Of a stretch of DNA of 64,000 bases, positions 31,003 to 40,908 are shown piece after piece; the first letter of the stretch is position 1, and each line of letters opens with the position of its first letter. This DNA is from Candidatus Manganitrophus noduliformans (GTDB taxonomy: Bacteria; Nitrospirota; Nitrospiria; SBBL01; Manganitrophaceae): NCBI RefSeq assembly GCF_012184425.1, contig NZ_VTOW01000003.1, positions 248,001 through 312,000 on the forward strand, read 5' to 3'. A model generated the notes under the pieces. The model had not been told where the DNA came from, searched no databases, and saw only the letters and a list, made by a program, of their open reading frames with translations. A program made the position numbers and the translations under genes.

Positions 31003-32084
31003 CGATGGAAAACGGAGCGGGGCGTTTTTTGAATGTGTTGGTGGTGGATGATTCCGCCGTCGTCCGCCAGACGATGATCGCCCTGCTCTCGCGGGAGAAG
31101 GACATCCACGTCGTCACCGCGGCCGATCCGTTGATCGCCATCGGCAAGATGCAGCAGACCCGGCCCGATGTGATCCTCCTCGACCTCGAAATGCCCCGGA
31201 TGGACGGTTTAACCTTTCTCAAAAAGATCATGGCCGAAGATCCGATTCCGGTCGTGATCTGCTCCAGCCTTGCCGAAGAAGGGTCGGAAGCGGCGCTTCG
31301 GGCGATGGAAGAGGGAGCGGTCGAGATCATCACCAAGCCGAAAATGGGGGTCAAAGATTTTCTTTCCGAATCGGCCCGCGCTTTGACGGAGATGGTGCGG
31401 GGGGCGGCCCATGCGCGCCTCCGGCCTTCTGCGTCGCCCCTCCGATCGTCGGGAAAGAAACAAAACGCCGATGTCATCCTCCCGCCGGGGAGCAGGCGTC
31501 CGCTGACCTTTACAACCGACAAGATCGTCGCGATCGGCGCCTCCACCGGGGGAACCGAAGCGCTCCGGGAGTGCCTCGAAGCGATGCCCCCCGACGCCCC
31601 CGGGATCGTCATCGTCCAACATATGCCGGAGGGTTTCACCAAAGCGTTCGCCAATCGCCTCAACCAACGCTGCGGGATCGAGGTCAAGGAGGCGGCGCAC
31701 GGGGATCGGGTGATCCCCGGCCGGGCTTTGATCGCGCCGGGGAACCATCATATGCTCCTCACCTGCGACGGCGCTCATTACGCCGTGGAGATCGTCGACG
31801 GCCCGCCGGTTTCCCGCCACCGTCCGAGTGTCGATGTCCTCTTCCGCTCGGTTGCCAAGGCGGCGGGGCCGAACGCGGTCGGCGTCATCATGACCGGGAT
31901 GGGAGACGACGGGGCGGCGGGCCTCCTGGAGATGAAACAGGCGGGGGCGACGACTGTTGCCCAGGACGAGGCGACCTGCATCGTCTTCGGCATGCCGAAG
32001 GAGGCGATCGCCCGGGGGGCCGTCGATGAGGTTCTCCCTCTTCCTTTGATATCCACCTTCCTCCTTAAGAAGTTGGCTCGATAA
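30984..32084 (+). CDS. cheB: chemoreceptor methylesterase CheB
   Basis: Response-regulated methylesterase/deamidase of receptors, 366 residues. The receiver domain has phospho-acceptor Asp67 in [11 protein letters not shown], and the esterase catalytic triad is Ser187 in GASTGG, His in QHMPEGF and Asp in GMGDDGAAG. The C-terminal CheR/CheA-interaction tail is short. It overlaps cheR by 19 bases and is the last gene of the operon; a promoter-like TATAAT for the next unit follows. Confidence 0.95.
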   Translation: MEPKTMTMENGAGRFLNVLVVDDSAVVRQTMIALLSREKDIHVVTAADPLIAIGKMQQTRPDVILLDLEMPRMDGLTFLKKIMAEDPIPVVICSSLAEEGSEAALRAMEEGAVEIITKPKMGVKDFLSESARALTEMVRGAAHARLRPSASPLRSSGKKQNADVILPPGSRRPLTFTTDKIVAIGASTGGTEALRECLEAMPPDAPGIVIVQHMPEGFTKAFANRLNQRCGIEVKEAAHGDRVIPGRALIAPGNHHMLLTCDGAHYAVEIVDGPPVSRHRPSVDVLFRSVAKAAGPNAVGVIMTGMGDDGAAGLLEMKQAGATTVAQDEATCIVFGMPKEAIARGAVDEVLPLPLISTFLLKKLAR

Positions 32085-32125
32085 GCGAATCTCTTCCGCT
32101 TCTGTTCCTTCCTTTCCGCCTGGTG

Positions 32126-32131
32126 TATAAT
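32126..32131 (+). promoter_or_regulatory. TATAAT -10 before the ABC exporter genes
   Basis: A perfect TATAAT lies 32 bases before the ABC ATPase ATG in the 78-base gap after cheB. A matching -35 is not obvious. It suggests the ABC genes have their own promoter. Confidence 0.4.
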
Positions 32132-32162
32132 ACGAGCTTGTGTTTGAGGACGAGGAGCGCCC

Positions 32163-32843
32163 ATGATTGAAATTTCCAATCTCACGATGCAACTCACCAG
32201 CGGCGGAAGGACCGTCACCATTTTAGACGGGATCGATCTTTCCGTTCCCGCCAAGCAGTTCCTTGCCGTGGTCGGCCCTTCCGGGAGCGGCAAGTCGACC
32301 CTGCTCGGGCTGATCGCCGGACTCGACCGGCCGACCTCCGGGTCGATCCGGATCGACGGCGTCTCCCTCTCCGCGTTGAGCGAAGATGATCTCGCGCGCC
32401 TCCGCCGGGAAAAGGTCGGAATGATCTTCCAGTCGTTCCATCTCATCCCGACGCTGACCGCCCTGGAGAACGTCCAGGTCCCGCTGGAGCTTCGGGGAGA
32501 GGGGTCCGCCGACCGGGAAGCGATCCGTCTTCTCGATGCGGTGGGGCTGGGCGATCGGAAACATCATTATCCGGTCCAGCTTTCGGGCGGGGAGCAGCAG
32601 CGGGTCGCCGTCGCCCGGGCTTATTCGGCGAAGCCGGCCCTTCTCCTCGCCGATGAGCCGACCGGCAATCTCGATTCCGCCAACGGCGCCCGCGTCATCG
32701 ATCTCCTTCTTCAGCTTCACCGCGATCAGGGGAGCACGCTGATTTTGGTCACCCACGATCCGTCGCTGGCGGCCCGGGCCGAGCGGGTCCTCTCGCTGCG
32801 CGACGGGAAGGTCGTGGGGGATGAGTTAAGGAACGAAGGATAA
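32163..32843 (+). CDS. ybbA: YbbA/LolD-type ABC transporter ATPase
   Basis: ATP-binding subunit of a MacB/LolD-type ABC exporter, 226 residues. Walker A is GPSGSGKST near residue 40, the signature is LSGGEQQR, and Walker B is LLLADEPTG. The next gene encodes the matching long permease 12 bases downstream. In E. coli the orthologous pair ybbA-ybbP lies directly divergent from tesA, here 9 kb away. Confidence 0.88.
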   Translation: MIEISNLTMQLTSGGRTVTILDGIDLSVPAKQFLAVVGPSGSGKSTLLGLIAGLDRPTSGSIRIDGVSLSALSEDDLARLRREKVGMIFQSFHLIPTLTALENVQVPLELRGEGSADREAIRLLDAVGLGDRKHHYPVQLSGGEQQRVAVARAYSAKPALLLADEPTGNLDSANGARVIDLLLQLHRDQGSTLILVTHDPSLAARAERVLSLRDGKVVGDELRNEG

Positions 32844-32855
32844 CGGAAGTCTGAC

Positions 32856-35450
32856 ATGGCCTTTTTTATTTTCAAAATGATTTGGCGCGAAGCGCGCGGC
32901 TCCCTCCGGCATTTCCTCTCGTTTCTCTTCTCGATCGCCCTCGGCGTCGGATCGATCGTGGCGGTCGGCATCATCGCGGCCAATCTGGAAGAGATGACCT
33001 TCCATGAGGCGCGCAATCTCCTCACGGCCGATCTGGAGGCGCGGTTAAGGCAGCCGTTGTCGCCGGAGGGGGAGGCGGCGCTGGCCGATTTGACCGGCCA
33101 AGGAATTCGACTGGTCCGGATCACCGAAATGATCGGCATGGCCGCCACCGACCCCTCCTCTCAAGACGCGCCGCAAGGGTATCAGTCGCAGCTCGTGGAG
33201 TTAAAGGCGGTCGAGCCGGGCTATCCTTTCTACGGGCGGTTTGCCGTCGATCCGCCGACCTCCGACCCGTTTCAAGATCCCGAAGCGGCCTGGGTTCAGG
33301 AAGGGCTGTTGATTCGGCTTGGCCTTCAGGTGGGCGACCGGCTCAAGCTGGGGGAGGCCGCCTTCACGATCAAGGGGGTCATCCGCAGAGAGCCCGACCG
33401 GGCCGTCGGAACGTTTACCCTGGGGCCGCGCGTCATGTTGTCTCAGGAGGGATTGGCGCGGACGAAGCTGGTCCAAACCGGGAGCCGGATCAACCGGCGA
33501 ATTCTCTTTCAGACCCCGGAGCCCTGGAACGCCGACTCCCTCAAAACCGAATTAGAGGAGCGGTGGGCGAGCGAATCGGTCCGGCTGAAGACCTACCGGG
33601 AGTCTCAGCCCCGTCTCGGGCGGTTTCTTGAGAATTTCACCACCTACCTCGGTCTCGTCGGCCTGATTACCTTGATGATCGGGGGGATCGCCGTGGCGAG
33701 CAACATCCATGCTTTTTTGACCGAGCGGATCGGGACGATCGCCATTCTCAAATCGCTCGGGAGTCCCGCTTTTTCCGTCCTTCTGATCTATCTTCTCCTG
33801 GCCGCTTTTCTCGGGGCCGTCGGCAGCCTCCTCGGCGTCGGCCTGGGGGTGGCGATGTATCAATCGCTCCTCGGGCTTCTCACCCGATTTCTCCCCCCCG
33901 GTTTCGCTTTCGAGATGTCTTTCCTTCCGATTTTCCGGGGCGTGGCCATGGGGGTGGGAACGACCATCCTCTTCTCCCTCTGGCCGCTTCAAAAAGTCTG
34001 GCGGATCGCGCCGTCGCGGGTCTTCCGGCAGGAGGTGGAAGATTCTTTTGGGGAGCCCGGGAGAGGGAGGGAGGCGATCGGGGAGAACTCCAAAAGGTTC
34101 TTCTCTTTTTTCTCATCCCGCTCCTTCGCGCTGGGCCTCCTCATTGTCCTCGGATGGGCCGGGCTCTCGATCTGGCAAGCGGGGTCGTGGCGATTGGGTA
34201 GCTGGGTGATCGGCGGGGTGGCGTCGGCGGTCGTCCTTCTGCTCGGGGCGACCTGGGGGGCGTTACGATTGATCCGCATCTTCGGCCGCCCCCGGCCGCT
34301 GATTTTCCGCTACGGGATCGGCAACCTCACCCGCCCCGGACGGCAGATCATGACGGTGGTCCTTTCGATCGGGATCGGCGTGTTGATTCTCCTCACGCTG
34401 TTGCAGGTGGAGAAGAATCTCCTGGCCAATCTTCAGCAGAATATTCCGGACGATGCGCCGAGTCTCTTTTTTATCGACCTTCAGCCCGACCAAAAAGAGC
34501 CGTTCGAGAAGATCATGGCGAAGTGGGATCTAAAAAAGCCGGTCGAGCTGACCCCGCTGGTCCGCTCGCGGCTTTTCGATTTAAACGGCCAAAAGGTCTC
34601 CGAGATTCAGGTCGAGGAGCGTCCCGACGGATGGTACTTCACCCGGGAGTATGTTCTGACCTACCAACAGGGTCTTCCGAAGCACAATACGATCCGCAAG
34701 GGCGAATGGTGGGAAGGGGGGAATCCCAACGGCGCGGTTGCCCGGATCTCGGCGGAGGCGGAGGCGGCGCGGCATCTCGGGATCGGGATCGGCTCGAAGG
34801 TCACCTTTGATATCCAAGGGGTTCCGATCGAGGGGGAGGTGACGAGCATCCGTGATGTCGATTGGGGAAGCCTCTCGACGAACTTCTTCTTCATCTTCGA
34901 GCCGGGGGCGCTCGACGGCGCGCCGATTACCTATGTGGCGACCGCAACGACGACCCCCGCGGAGGACCTTCCGATCCAGAACGCCGTCATTCGCGCCTTT
35001 CCGAATGTCACCGTCATCCATCTGCGGGAAATCCTGGAGACGATCGCCGGAATCCTCAGAGAGATCACCCGGACGGTCCGGTTCATGGCCCTTTTCGGCT
35101 TTGCCGTCGGGCTGATCGTCCTCTCCGGCGCGATTGCGGCGACCCGCGCCCGCCGGCTTCACGAAATGACCCTCTTCAAAACCCTCGGGGCGACCCGGCC
35201 GACGCTGCTTGCGATCATGGCGGTGGAGTACGGCCTTCTCGGCCTTCTTGCCGCCGCCGTCGGCGGCCTCCTCTCGATCGGGCTTTCCTGGGGGATCGTC
35301 CATTTCTTTCTCGATCTGCCGTGGCGGTTTGACGGCGTCTCCCTCTTGCAAGGGGTGATCGCGACCCTTCTTCTGACCCTCCTGACCGGTTTCTTGATGA
35401 CCTACCGGATCTTGGGACAAAAGCCGCTGGCGATTCTCCGCGCCGAGTAA
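32856..35450 (+). CDS. ybbP: YbbP-type ABC transporter permease with two FtsX domains
   Basis: Inner-membrane permease of 864 residues. Membrane segments cluster near residue 20, at 260-375, around 425-510 and at 735-855. The first and last clusters are FtsX-like (ASNIHAFLTERIGTIAILKSLG; RRLHEMTLFKTLGATRPTLL). Large periplasmic segments lie between. This architecture and length match YbbP rather than the shorter LolC/E. It forms a unit with the ATPase gene just upstream. Substrate is unknown; lipid or lipoprotein-related export is assumed for the family. Confidence 0.86.
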   Translation: MAFFIFKMIWREARGSLRHFLSFLFSIALGVGSIVAVGIIAANLEEMTFHEARNLLTADLEARLRQPLSPEGEAALADLTGQGIRLVRITEMIGMAATDPSSQDAPQGYQSQLVELKAVEPGYPFYGRFAVDPPTSDPFQDPEAAWVQEGLLIRLGLQVGDRLKLGEAAFTIKGVIRREPDRAVGTFTLGPRVMLSQEGLARTKLVQTGSRINRRILFQTPEPWNADSLKTELEERWASESVRLKTYRESQPRLGRFLENFTTYLGLVGLITLMIGGIAVASNIHAFLTERIGTIAILKSLGSPAFSVLLIYLLLAAFLGAVGSLLGVGLGVAMYQSLLGLLTRFLPPGFAFEMSFLPIFRGVAMGVGTTILFSLWPLQKVWRIAPSRVFRQEVEDSFGEPGRGREAIGENSKRFFSFFSSRSFALGLLIVLGWAGLSIWQAGSWRLGSWVIGGVASAVVLLLGATWGALRLIRIFGRPRPLIFRYGIGNLTRPGRQIMTVVLSIGIGVLILLTLLQVEKNLLANLQQNIPDDAPSLFFIDLQPDQKEPFEKIMAKWDLKKPVELTPLVRSRLFDLNGQKVSEIQVEERPDGWYFTREYVLTYQQGLPKHNTIRKGEWWEGGNPNGAVARISAEAEAARHLGIGIGSKVTFDIQGVPIEGEVTSIRDVDWGSLSTNFFFIFEPGALDGAPITYVATATTTPAEDLPIQNAVIRAFPNVTVIHLREILETIAGILREITRTVRFMALFGFAVGLIVLSGAIAATRARRLHEMTLFKTLGATRPTLLAIMAVEYGLLGLLAAAVGGLLSIGLSWGIVHFFLDLPWRFDGVSLLQGVIATLLLTLLTGFLMTYRILGQKPLAILRAE

Positions 35451-35473
35451 ATTCCCCCTTCCCTGTCATCCTA

Positions 35474-35502
35474 TTGAACGACCCTCTTTAATGCCGTAGA
35501 AT
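35474..35502 (+). promoter_or_regulatory. sigma70-like promoter of the first AcoR-type kinase
   Basis: TTGAAC (35474-35479), a 17-base spacer and TAGAAT (35497-35502). The same TTGAAC-17-TAxxAT arrangement precedes the paralogous kinase gene. Confidence 0.6.
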
Positions 35503-35557
35503 AAATAAAGAGTATCTACATAATAACCACAGCTCAGACACATCCGGGAATTGATGA

Positions 35558-38338
35558 ATGGATCGCGATCGGGAAGGCATCCGAACGAGCAAGACCCAGT
35601 CAAAATTAAAGAACCCCATCGAAAAAAATCGGATCGGCAAGCGCTCTCCGTCGAAAAAAGGGGGTGAAGCGCCATTTGAATCGATCCATCTCCAGTGGAA
35701 GCGGTTTCTTCAAGGGCTTCCGCCCGAGGGGCCGCTGCGAAATGTGATCCTGGAGTCGTGGCGGCGGAGCCGCGCCGACGGCATCGATCCGGCACCGTCT
35801 CAACTTTCCCCCCGTCGCATTACAGAAGATGATCTTCAGGCTCGGCTCGACACGAACCGAGAGTTGGTCGATATCGCCGCCCTTCATCTGGATTGGATCT
35901 CCTCTTCATTGGCGCAGATCCTTCATGCCGTCTTTTTGGTCGATCGGGACGGCATCGTCCTTTATGCGACCGGAAACGATTCCCGCATGAGAGAGTCGTT
36001 CCATGTGGAACCGGGATATGATTGGTCCGAACGGAAAATGGGGACCAATGCGGTCGGAACGGCCCTGGCGGGGAACCAGGCGATCGCGGTCTCGGGGCCG
36101 GAGCATTTCATTCAACTGTTTCATCATTATGCCTGCACAGGGGTTCCGATCCATGCAAATGGCCAGGTCGTCGGCGCGATCGGCATCGGGACCCCCGTTG
36201 CGGACGGCCATCCGGAGCGGATGATCCTGACCTCCCACACGGCCTATGTCATCGAGCAGGAGTTGATGCATCGGCAGACCGCAAGCCAAGCGGAGTCGAT
36301 CAAAGCCGAGGCGATGATGCTCCTGTCCAACTCGCTCGATTATAAAACCATCCTTTCCATCATTGCGCGCCTGGTTGTCCCTCGGTTAGCCGATTGGTGC
36401 ATCATCGATATGGTCGAAGAGAATCAGTTAATTGTTCGATGTGCGGTGGCGCATGCCGATCCTTCCAAAAGCACCCTCGCACATGATCTTCGGCATCAGT
36501 CGCTCAATCCGGATGTGCCTTATGGCGCTCCTCGGGTGACACGGACCGGTCGATCGGAGCTCTACCCTGAAATTTCCGATTTGGCCAAGAAGGAAGGGGC
36601 CTCGGATGAGAGGCACTTTCGCTTGATCCAGCAAATGAATGCGATCTCAGGTATGGTGGTGCCGATTCCGGGTCGGGGTCGGGTGATGGGGGCGATCACC
36701 TTCATCTCGGCAGAATCGGGCCGGCGTTATAACCGGGTCGATCTGGCTCTCGCGGAAGATCTCGCCCGCCGGGCAGGGCTTGCTATTGAGAACGCGCAGC
36801 TCTATCGCGCGGCCCAAGAAGAAATCGCGGAGCGAAAGCGGACGCAAGAGGCGCTGCGTCGAAGTGAGGAGCGGTTTCGCCAGGTGAGCGAGAGCGGCAT
36901 CGTGAGCCTCGCCTTCTTCGATCTAACCGGGCGGATTACCGATGCCAATGATGCGTTTCTCAAAATGATCGACTTTACACGGGAGGAACTCCTCGAAGGG
37001 AAAGTGCGTTGGGATCAACTGACGCCGCCGGAATGGATGGAGCGGACACGGCAAGCGGTCCAAGAATTTAAGACGCGAGGCCGGTGCACCCCTTATGAGA
37101 AAGAATATTTCCGAAAAGACGGCACCCGGTTCTGGGGTCTGTTCGGCGGCGCCATGCTTGAAAGTGGAGCGGAGGGGGTTGCCTTTGTGGTCGATATCAC
37201 CGAGCGCAAGCGGGCGGAGGCGGCGCTTCGGAACAGCCGGGAACAGCTCCAGGCGATTCTCGATAATACGACGGCCGTGGTTTATCTGATGAGCATCGAT
37301 CATCGGTTCATGATGGTCAACCGGCAATTTGAAAGGCTCTTTGATTTAAAGAAAGCAGAGGTGGACGGCAAATCAATCGATGACCTCTTCCCTAAAGAGG
37401 TGGCCGATGCTTTCCGCGCCAATAATGAAAACGTGCTGGAAGCCGAACACGCTTTGGAATTCGAAGAGGAGGTTCCGCTGGTGGACGGCGTCCACGTTTA
37501 CCTTTCCATGAAGGTTCCTCTCTTCGATCAAACCGGGAAACCGTATGCGATCTGCGGCATCTCCAGCGACATCACCGATCGAAAGCGGATGGAGGAGACC
37601 CTCAGGCAAAAGACCCGCGAGGCGGAGGAGGCGAGCCGGGCCAAATCACAGTTTGTGTCGATTATCTCGCATGAGCTGCGAACGCCGCTCAACGCCATCA
37701 TCGGTTACTCCGGTCTCCTGAAGCGTCCCGAATTTACCGAACGGCCGGGCAAGCGGTCGGAGATGAACGACCGTATTTACTACAACGCCCACATTCTTTT
37801 GGAGCTGATCAACAATCTTCTGAACCTCAACCGGATGGAGGCGGGGCAGATGCCGGTGGAGGCGGAGACGGTGTTTCTCGCCGACGTGGTCGGCGGCATT
37901 GTCGAGAATCTCAGGCCGATGGGAGAGGAGAAGGGGCTGAAGGTGGCGTTCATCAATGAAGACGGCCCGCTGCCGATTCACTCCGACTCCAAGAAGATCG
38001 AGCAGATCGTCACCAACCTCATCTCCAACGCCATCAAATTCACCGATCACGGCGCGGTGACGGTGCGGCTGTCGGACCGCTCGGCCGAGCAGCGGGCCGT
38101 CATCGAAGTGTCGGACACCGGCATCGGGATCGGCGAGGGGGATCTTCCGCGTCTTTTTGAGCCGTTCTACCAGGCCGATCCTTCCGATACCCGATCTTAT
38201 GAGGGGACCGGATTGGGGCTCTCCATCGTGAAGAAATTTACCGAACTGCTCGGAGGGACCGTCCGGGTGGCGAGCACGTTGGGGGCCGGGGCGACCTTCA
38301 CCCTCTCCCTCCCCTATGAACGGAAGCCTCCGTCGTAA
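35558..38338 (+). CDS. cytoplasmic histidine kinase with AcoR-type N-terminus
   Basis: A 926-residue soluble sensor kinase with no membrane segment. Residues about 50-230 resemble the sensory part of AcoR/DhaR sigma54 activators (NVILESWRRSRADGIDP, then a GAF-like region with WSERKMGTNAVGTAL). A second GAF (about 245-425) and two PAS domains (about 440-550, 560-680) follow. Next come HisKA with His705 in [15 protein letters not shown] and a HATPase with TNLISNAIKF, DTGIGIG and GTGLGLSIV. No receiver domain is attached and no cognate regulator lies beside it. A tandem paralog follows. Confidence 0.88.
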   Translation: MDRDREGIRTSKTQSKLKNPIEKNRIGKRSPSKKGGEAPFESIHLQWKRFLQGLPPEGPLRNVILESWRRSRADGIDPAPSQLSPRRITEDDLQARLDTNRELVDIAALHLDWISSSLAQILHAVFLVDRDGIVLYATGNDSRMRESFHVEPGYDWSERKMGTNAVGTALAGNQAIAVSGPEHFIQLFHHYACTGVPIHANGQVVGAIGIGTPVADGHPERMILTSHTAYVIEQELMHRQTASQAESIKAEAMMLLSNSLDYKTILSIIARLVVPRLADWCIIDMVEENQLIVRCAVAHADPSKSTLAHDLRHQSLNPDVPYGAPRVTRTGRSELYPEISDLAKKEGASDERHFRLIQQMNAISGMVVPIPGRGRVMGAITFISAESGRRYNRVDLALAEDLARRAGLAIENAQLYRAAQEEIAERKRTQEALRRSEERFRQVSESGIVSLAFFDLTGRITDANDAFLKMIDFTREELLEGKVRWDQLTPPEWMERTRQAVQEFKTRGRCTPYEKEYFRKDGTRFWGLFGGAMLESGAEGVAFVVDITERKRAEAALRNSREQLQAILDNTTAVVYLMSIDHRFMMVNRQFERLFDLKKAEVDGKSIDDLFPKEVADAFRANNENVLEAEHALEFEEEVPLVDGVHVYLSMKVPLFDQTGKPYAICGISSDITDRKRMEETLRQKTREAEEASRAKSQFVSIISHELRTPLNAIIGYSGLLKRPEFTERPGKRSEMNDRIYYNAHILLELINNLLNLNRMEAGQMPVEAETVFLADVVGGIVENLRPMGEEKGLKVAFINEDGPLPIHSDSKKIEQIVTNLISNAIKFTDHGAVTVRLSDRSAEQRAVIEVSDTGIGIGEGDLPRLFEPFYQADPSDTRSYEGTGLGLSIVKKFTELLGGTVRVASTLGAGATFTLSLPYERKPPS

Positions 38339-38357
38339 ATCTCCGTTTTCCCTCCTC

Positions 38358-38386
38358 TTGAACCGTTATTTTTGTAGGCGTAAGAT
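38358..38386 (+). promoter_or_regulatory. sigma70-like promoter of the second AcoR-type kinase
   Basis: TTGAAC (38358-38363), a 17-base spacer and TAAGAT (38381-38386). It matches the promoter of the upstream paralog in sequence and spacing, as expected if gene and promoter were duplicated together. Confidence 0.6.
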
Positions 38387-38420
38387 AGATAGAGTGAACA
38401 GGCTTACATTCAAGAGATGA

Positions 38421-38438
38421 GCTTGGGTCATCCCAAGC
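38421..38438 (+). promoter_or_regulatory. 5'-UTR hairpin at the ribosome binding site
   Basis: GCTTGGG and CCCAAGC form a perfect 7-bp stem with loop TCAT, directly before the GAGGA ribosome binding site of the second kinase gene. It may affect translation; the paralog upstream lacks it. Confidence 0.45.
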
Positions 38439-38448
38439 GAGGATGAAG

Positions 38449-40893
38449 ATGGATCGCGATCTAGAAAAGCTGCGGTCGAGGAAAACATCTCGAAGTCAAG
38501 AGACCGCAGAGCAAACGAGAAAAGGGATTGGAAAGTCTTTCCCATCGGCACACATCAAGATGAATCAAGAAAACCCCATCCATCAACAGTGGAAACAATT
38601 TATGGAAGGGGTTCCCCCCGAGGGGGGGCGAGGCGTCATCCTGGAATCGTGGCAGCGATGTCGCGCCCAAGGCGTCAATCCGGAGCAGGTTTTATTCCAA
38701 CGTATTGCGGAGGAGACCCTTCAGCGTCGACTCGAATCGAATCGTGAGCTGATCGAGATCGCCGCCCTCCACCTCGATTGGATCTCCTCGTCATGGACCC
38801 GTCTCCCGCACGTTTTGTTTTTGATCGACCGCGACGGCATCGTCCTCTACGTCACCGGGAACGATTCCGAACTTCGGGAAAAACTCCACCTGATTCCGGG
38901 CTACGATTGGTCCGAGCGGCAGGTGGGGACCAACGGCGCAGGAACGGCTTTATCGGCAGATCAGGCGATTTCGATCATCGAGATGGAGCATTTCGCCCGG
39001 CCTTTCCACGCCTATACCTGCACCGGCGCGCCGATTCATCTGAACGGAAACGGCATCGGCGCGATCGGCTTCGGGACCCCCGGGGCCGACGACAATCCGG
39101 AGCGGGTGATTCTGACGGCGCATACGGCGTATGTCATCGAACAGGAGCTGACGCATCGGCGGACAGCGCGTCAAGCGGAGTTGATGAAGGCCGAGGCGAC
39201 GGCGCTCCTGGCGAACTCGCTCGACTATAAAACCACCCTCTCCAGCGTGGCCCATCTTGTCGTTCCCCGCTTTGCCGACTGGTGCTTGATCGATATGGTT
39301 GAAGAAGACCAGTCGCTTCTCCGTTTGGCCGTGGCGCAAGCCGACCCTTCCAAGAACCTCCTCGCGCGCGACCTGCAACGTCAATCGCTTAATCAGAATG
39401 TGGGGGTCGGCGCCCCGCAGGTCATACGGATCGGTCAATCGGAACTCTACCCGGAGGTTTCCGATCCTCTCTTGCGGCAAGCCGCTTCGGATGAGAGGCA
39501 CTTAACGCTGATCCGGGGGATTCATCCAAAGTCGGTGATGGTGGTTCCGATCGCGGGCCGCGATCGGATTTTGGGCGCAATTACCTTTATCTCGGCGGAA
39601 TCGGGGAGGCGATATAACCCGACCGATCTCGCCTTGGCGGAAGACCTCGCCCGCCGGGCCGCGCTGGCCATCGAGAACGCGCGACTCTACCGCGCCGCTC
39701 AAGAAGAAATTGCGGAGCGCAAGCGGGTGGAAGGATCTCTGCGGCAGTCGGAAGAAAAATACCGGAACCTGTTCGAGACGATGGCGCAGGGGGTCGTTTA
39801 TCACAATGCGTGGGGAAAAATCATCTCGGTCAATCCGGCGGCGGAGCGGATCTTGGGGCTGACGTTGGATCAGATGCCGGGGAGGACCTCGTTTGATCTC
39901 TCCTGGCGGGCGATTCACGAGGATGGATCTCACTTTCCGGAAGAAAGCCATCCGGCGATCGTCGCGCTGAAGACCGGAAAAGCGGTGCGAAACGTGGTGA
40001 TGGGAATCTTTCATCCTCGGGAGGAGGCCTATCGTTGGATTAATATCAATGCCGTCCCGCAGTTCCATCCGGGGGAAGAGAAACCCTATCAGGTTTATAC
40101 CACTTTTGACGACATTACGGAACGAAAGCGGGGGGAAGAGGACCTCAAGCAAAAGACGCGGGAGGCCGAGGAGGCGAACCGGGCCAAATCGCACTTTGTG
40201 TCGATTATCTCGCACGAGCTGAGGACGCCGCTCAATGCGATCATCGGCTACTCCGGCCTTCTGAAGCGTCCGAATGTCGCTGAAGATCCCGCGAAGGGAG
40301 CGGAACGGATCGACCGGATCTACTACAATGCCCACATTCTTTTGGAGCTGATCAACAATCTTCTGAACCTCAACCGGATGGAGGCGGGACAGATGCCGGT
40401 GGAGGCGGAGACGGTGTTTCTTGCCGATGTGGTCGGCGGGATTGTCGAGAATCTCAGACCGATGGGAGAGGAGAAAGGCTTAACGGTGGCGTTCATCAAT
40501 GAAGACGGCCCGCTGCCGATTCACTCCGATTCGAAAAAGATCGAGCAGATCGTCACCAACTTGATTACGAACGCCATCAAATTCACCGACCACGGCTCGG
40601 TGACGATTCGGCTCTCGGATCATTCGACGGAACAGCGCGCTTGCATCGAAGTCTCCGACACCGGGATCGGCATCGGCGAGTCCGATCTGCCGCATCTCTT
40701 CGAGCCGTTCTACCAGGCCGATCCTTCCGATACCCGATCTTATGAGGGGACGGGATTGGGGCTCTCGATTGTCAAAAAGTTCACCGAGCTGCTCGGGGGG
40801 ACGGTCCGGGTGGCGAGCGCATTGGGGGCCGGGGCGACCTTCAAGGCGATTCTTCCTTACAAGATGCCCCACTTGAGATCGAAGGCCGCTTAA
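38449..40893 (+). CDS. cytoplasmic histidine kinase, paralog of the preceding gene
   Basis: An 814-residue soluble kinase with the same plan as its upstream neighbour but one PAS domain fewer: AcoR-like sensory region ([16 protein letters not shown]), GAF, one PAS (about 430-555), HisKA with His589 and HATPase. The kinase-core DNA is almost identical to that of the neighbour, while the N-terminal half has diverged. ATG 38449 is chosen because the paralog also begins MDRD; ATG 38443 is possible. The P450 gene begins only about 16 bases after the stop and may be cotranscribed. Confidence 0.88.
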   Translation: MDRDLEKLRSRKTSRSQETAEQTRKGIGKSFPSAHIKMNQENPIHQQWKQFMEGVPPEGGRGVILESWQRCRAQGVNPEQVLFQRIAEETLQRRLESNRELIEIAALHLDWISSSWTRLPHVLFLIDRDGIVLYVTGNDSELREKLHLIPGYDWSERQVGTNGAGTALSADQAISIIEMEHFARPFHAYTCTGAPIHLNGNGIGAIGFGTPGADDNPERVILTAHTAYVIEQELTHRRTARQAELMKAEATALLANSLDYKTTLSSVAHLVVPRFADWCLIDMVEEDQSLLRLAVAQADPSKNLLARDLQRQSLNQNVGVGAPQVIRIGQSELYPEVSDPLLRQAASDERHLTLIRGIHPKSVMVVPIAGRDRILGAITFISAESGRRYNPTDLALAEDLARRAALAIENARLYRAAQEEIAERKRVEGSLRQSEEKYRNLFETMAQGVVYHNAWGKIISVNPAAERILGLTLDQMPGRTSFDLSWRAIHEDGSHFPEESHPAIVALKTGKAVRNVVMGIFHPREEAYRWININAVPQFHPGEEKPYQVYTTFDDITERKRGEEDLKQKTREAEEANRAKSHFVSIISHELRTPLNAIIGYSGLLKRPNVAEDPAKGAERIDRIYYNAHILLELINNLLNLNRMEAGQMPVEAETVFLADVVGGIVENLRPMGEEKGLTVAFINEDGPLPIHSDSKKIEQIVTNLITNAIKFTDHGSVTIRLSDHSTEQRACIEVSDTGIGIGESDLPHLFEPFYQADPSDTRSYEGTGLGLSIVKKFTELLGGTVRVASALGAGATFKAILPYKMPHLRSKAA

Positions 40894-40908
40894 GGTATCC
40901 TCTACCGC

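Noticed and set aside
23452-32084. Flagellar chemotaxis operon
   Set aside because: A complete signalling set is present, but no flagellar, pilus or motor gene is in the window, so the output cannot be called flagellar.
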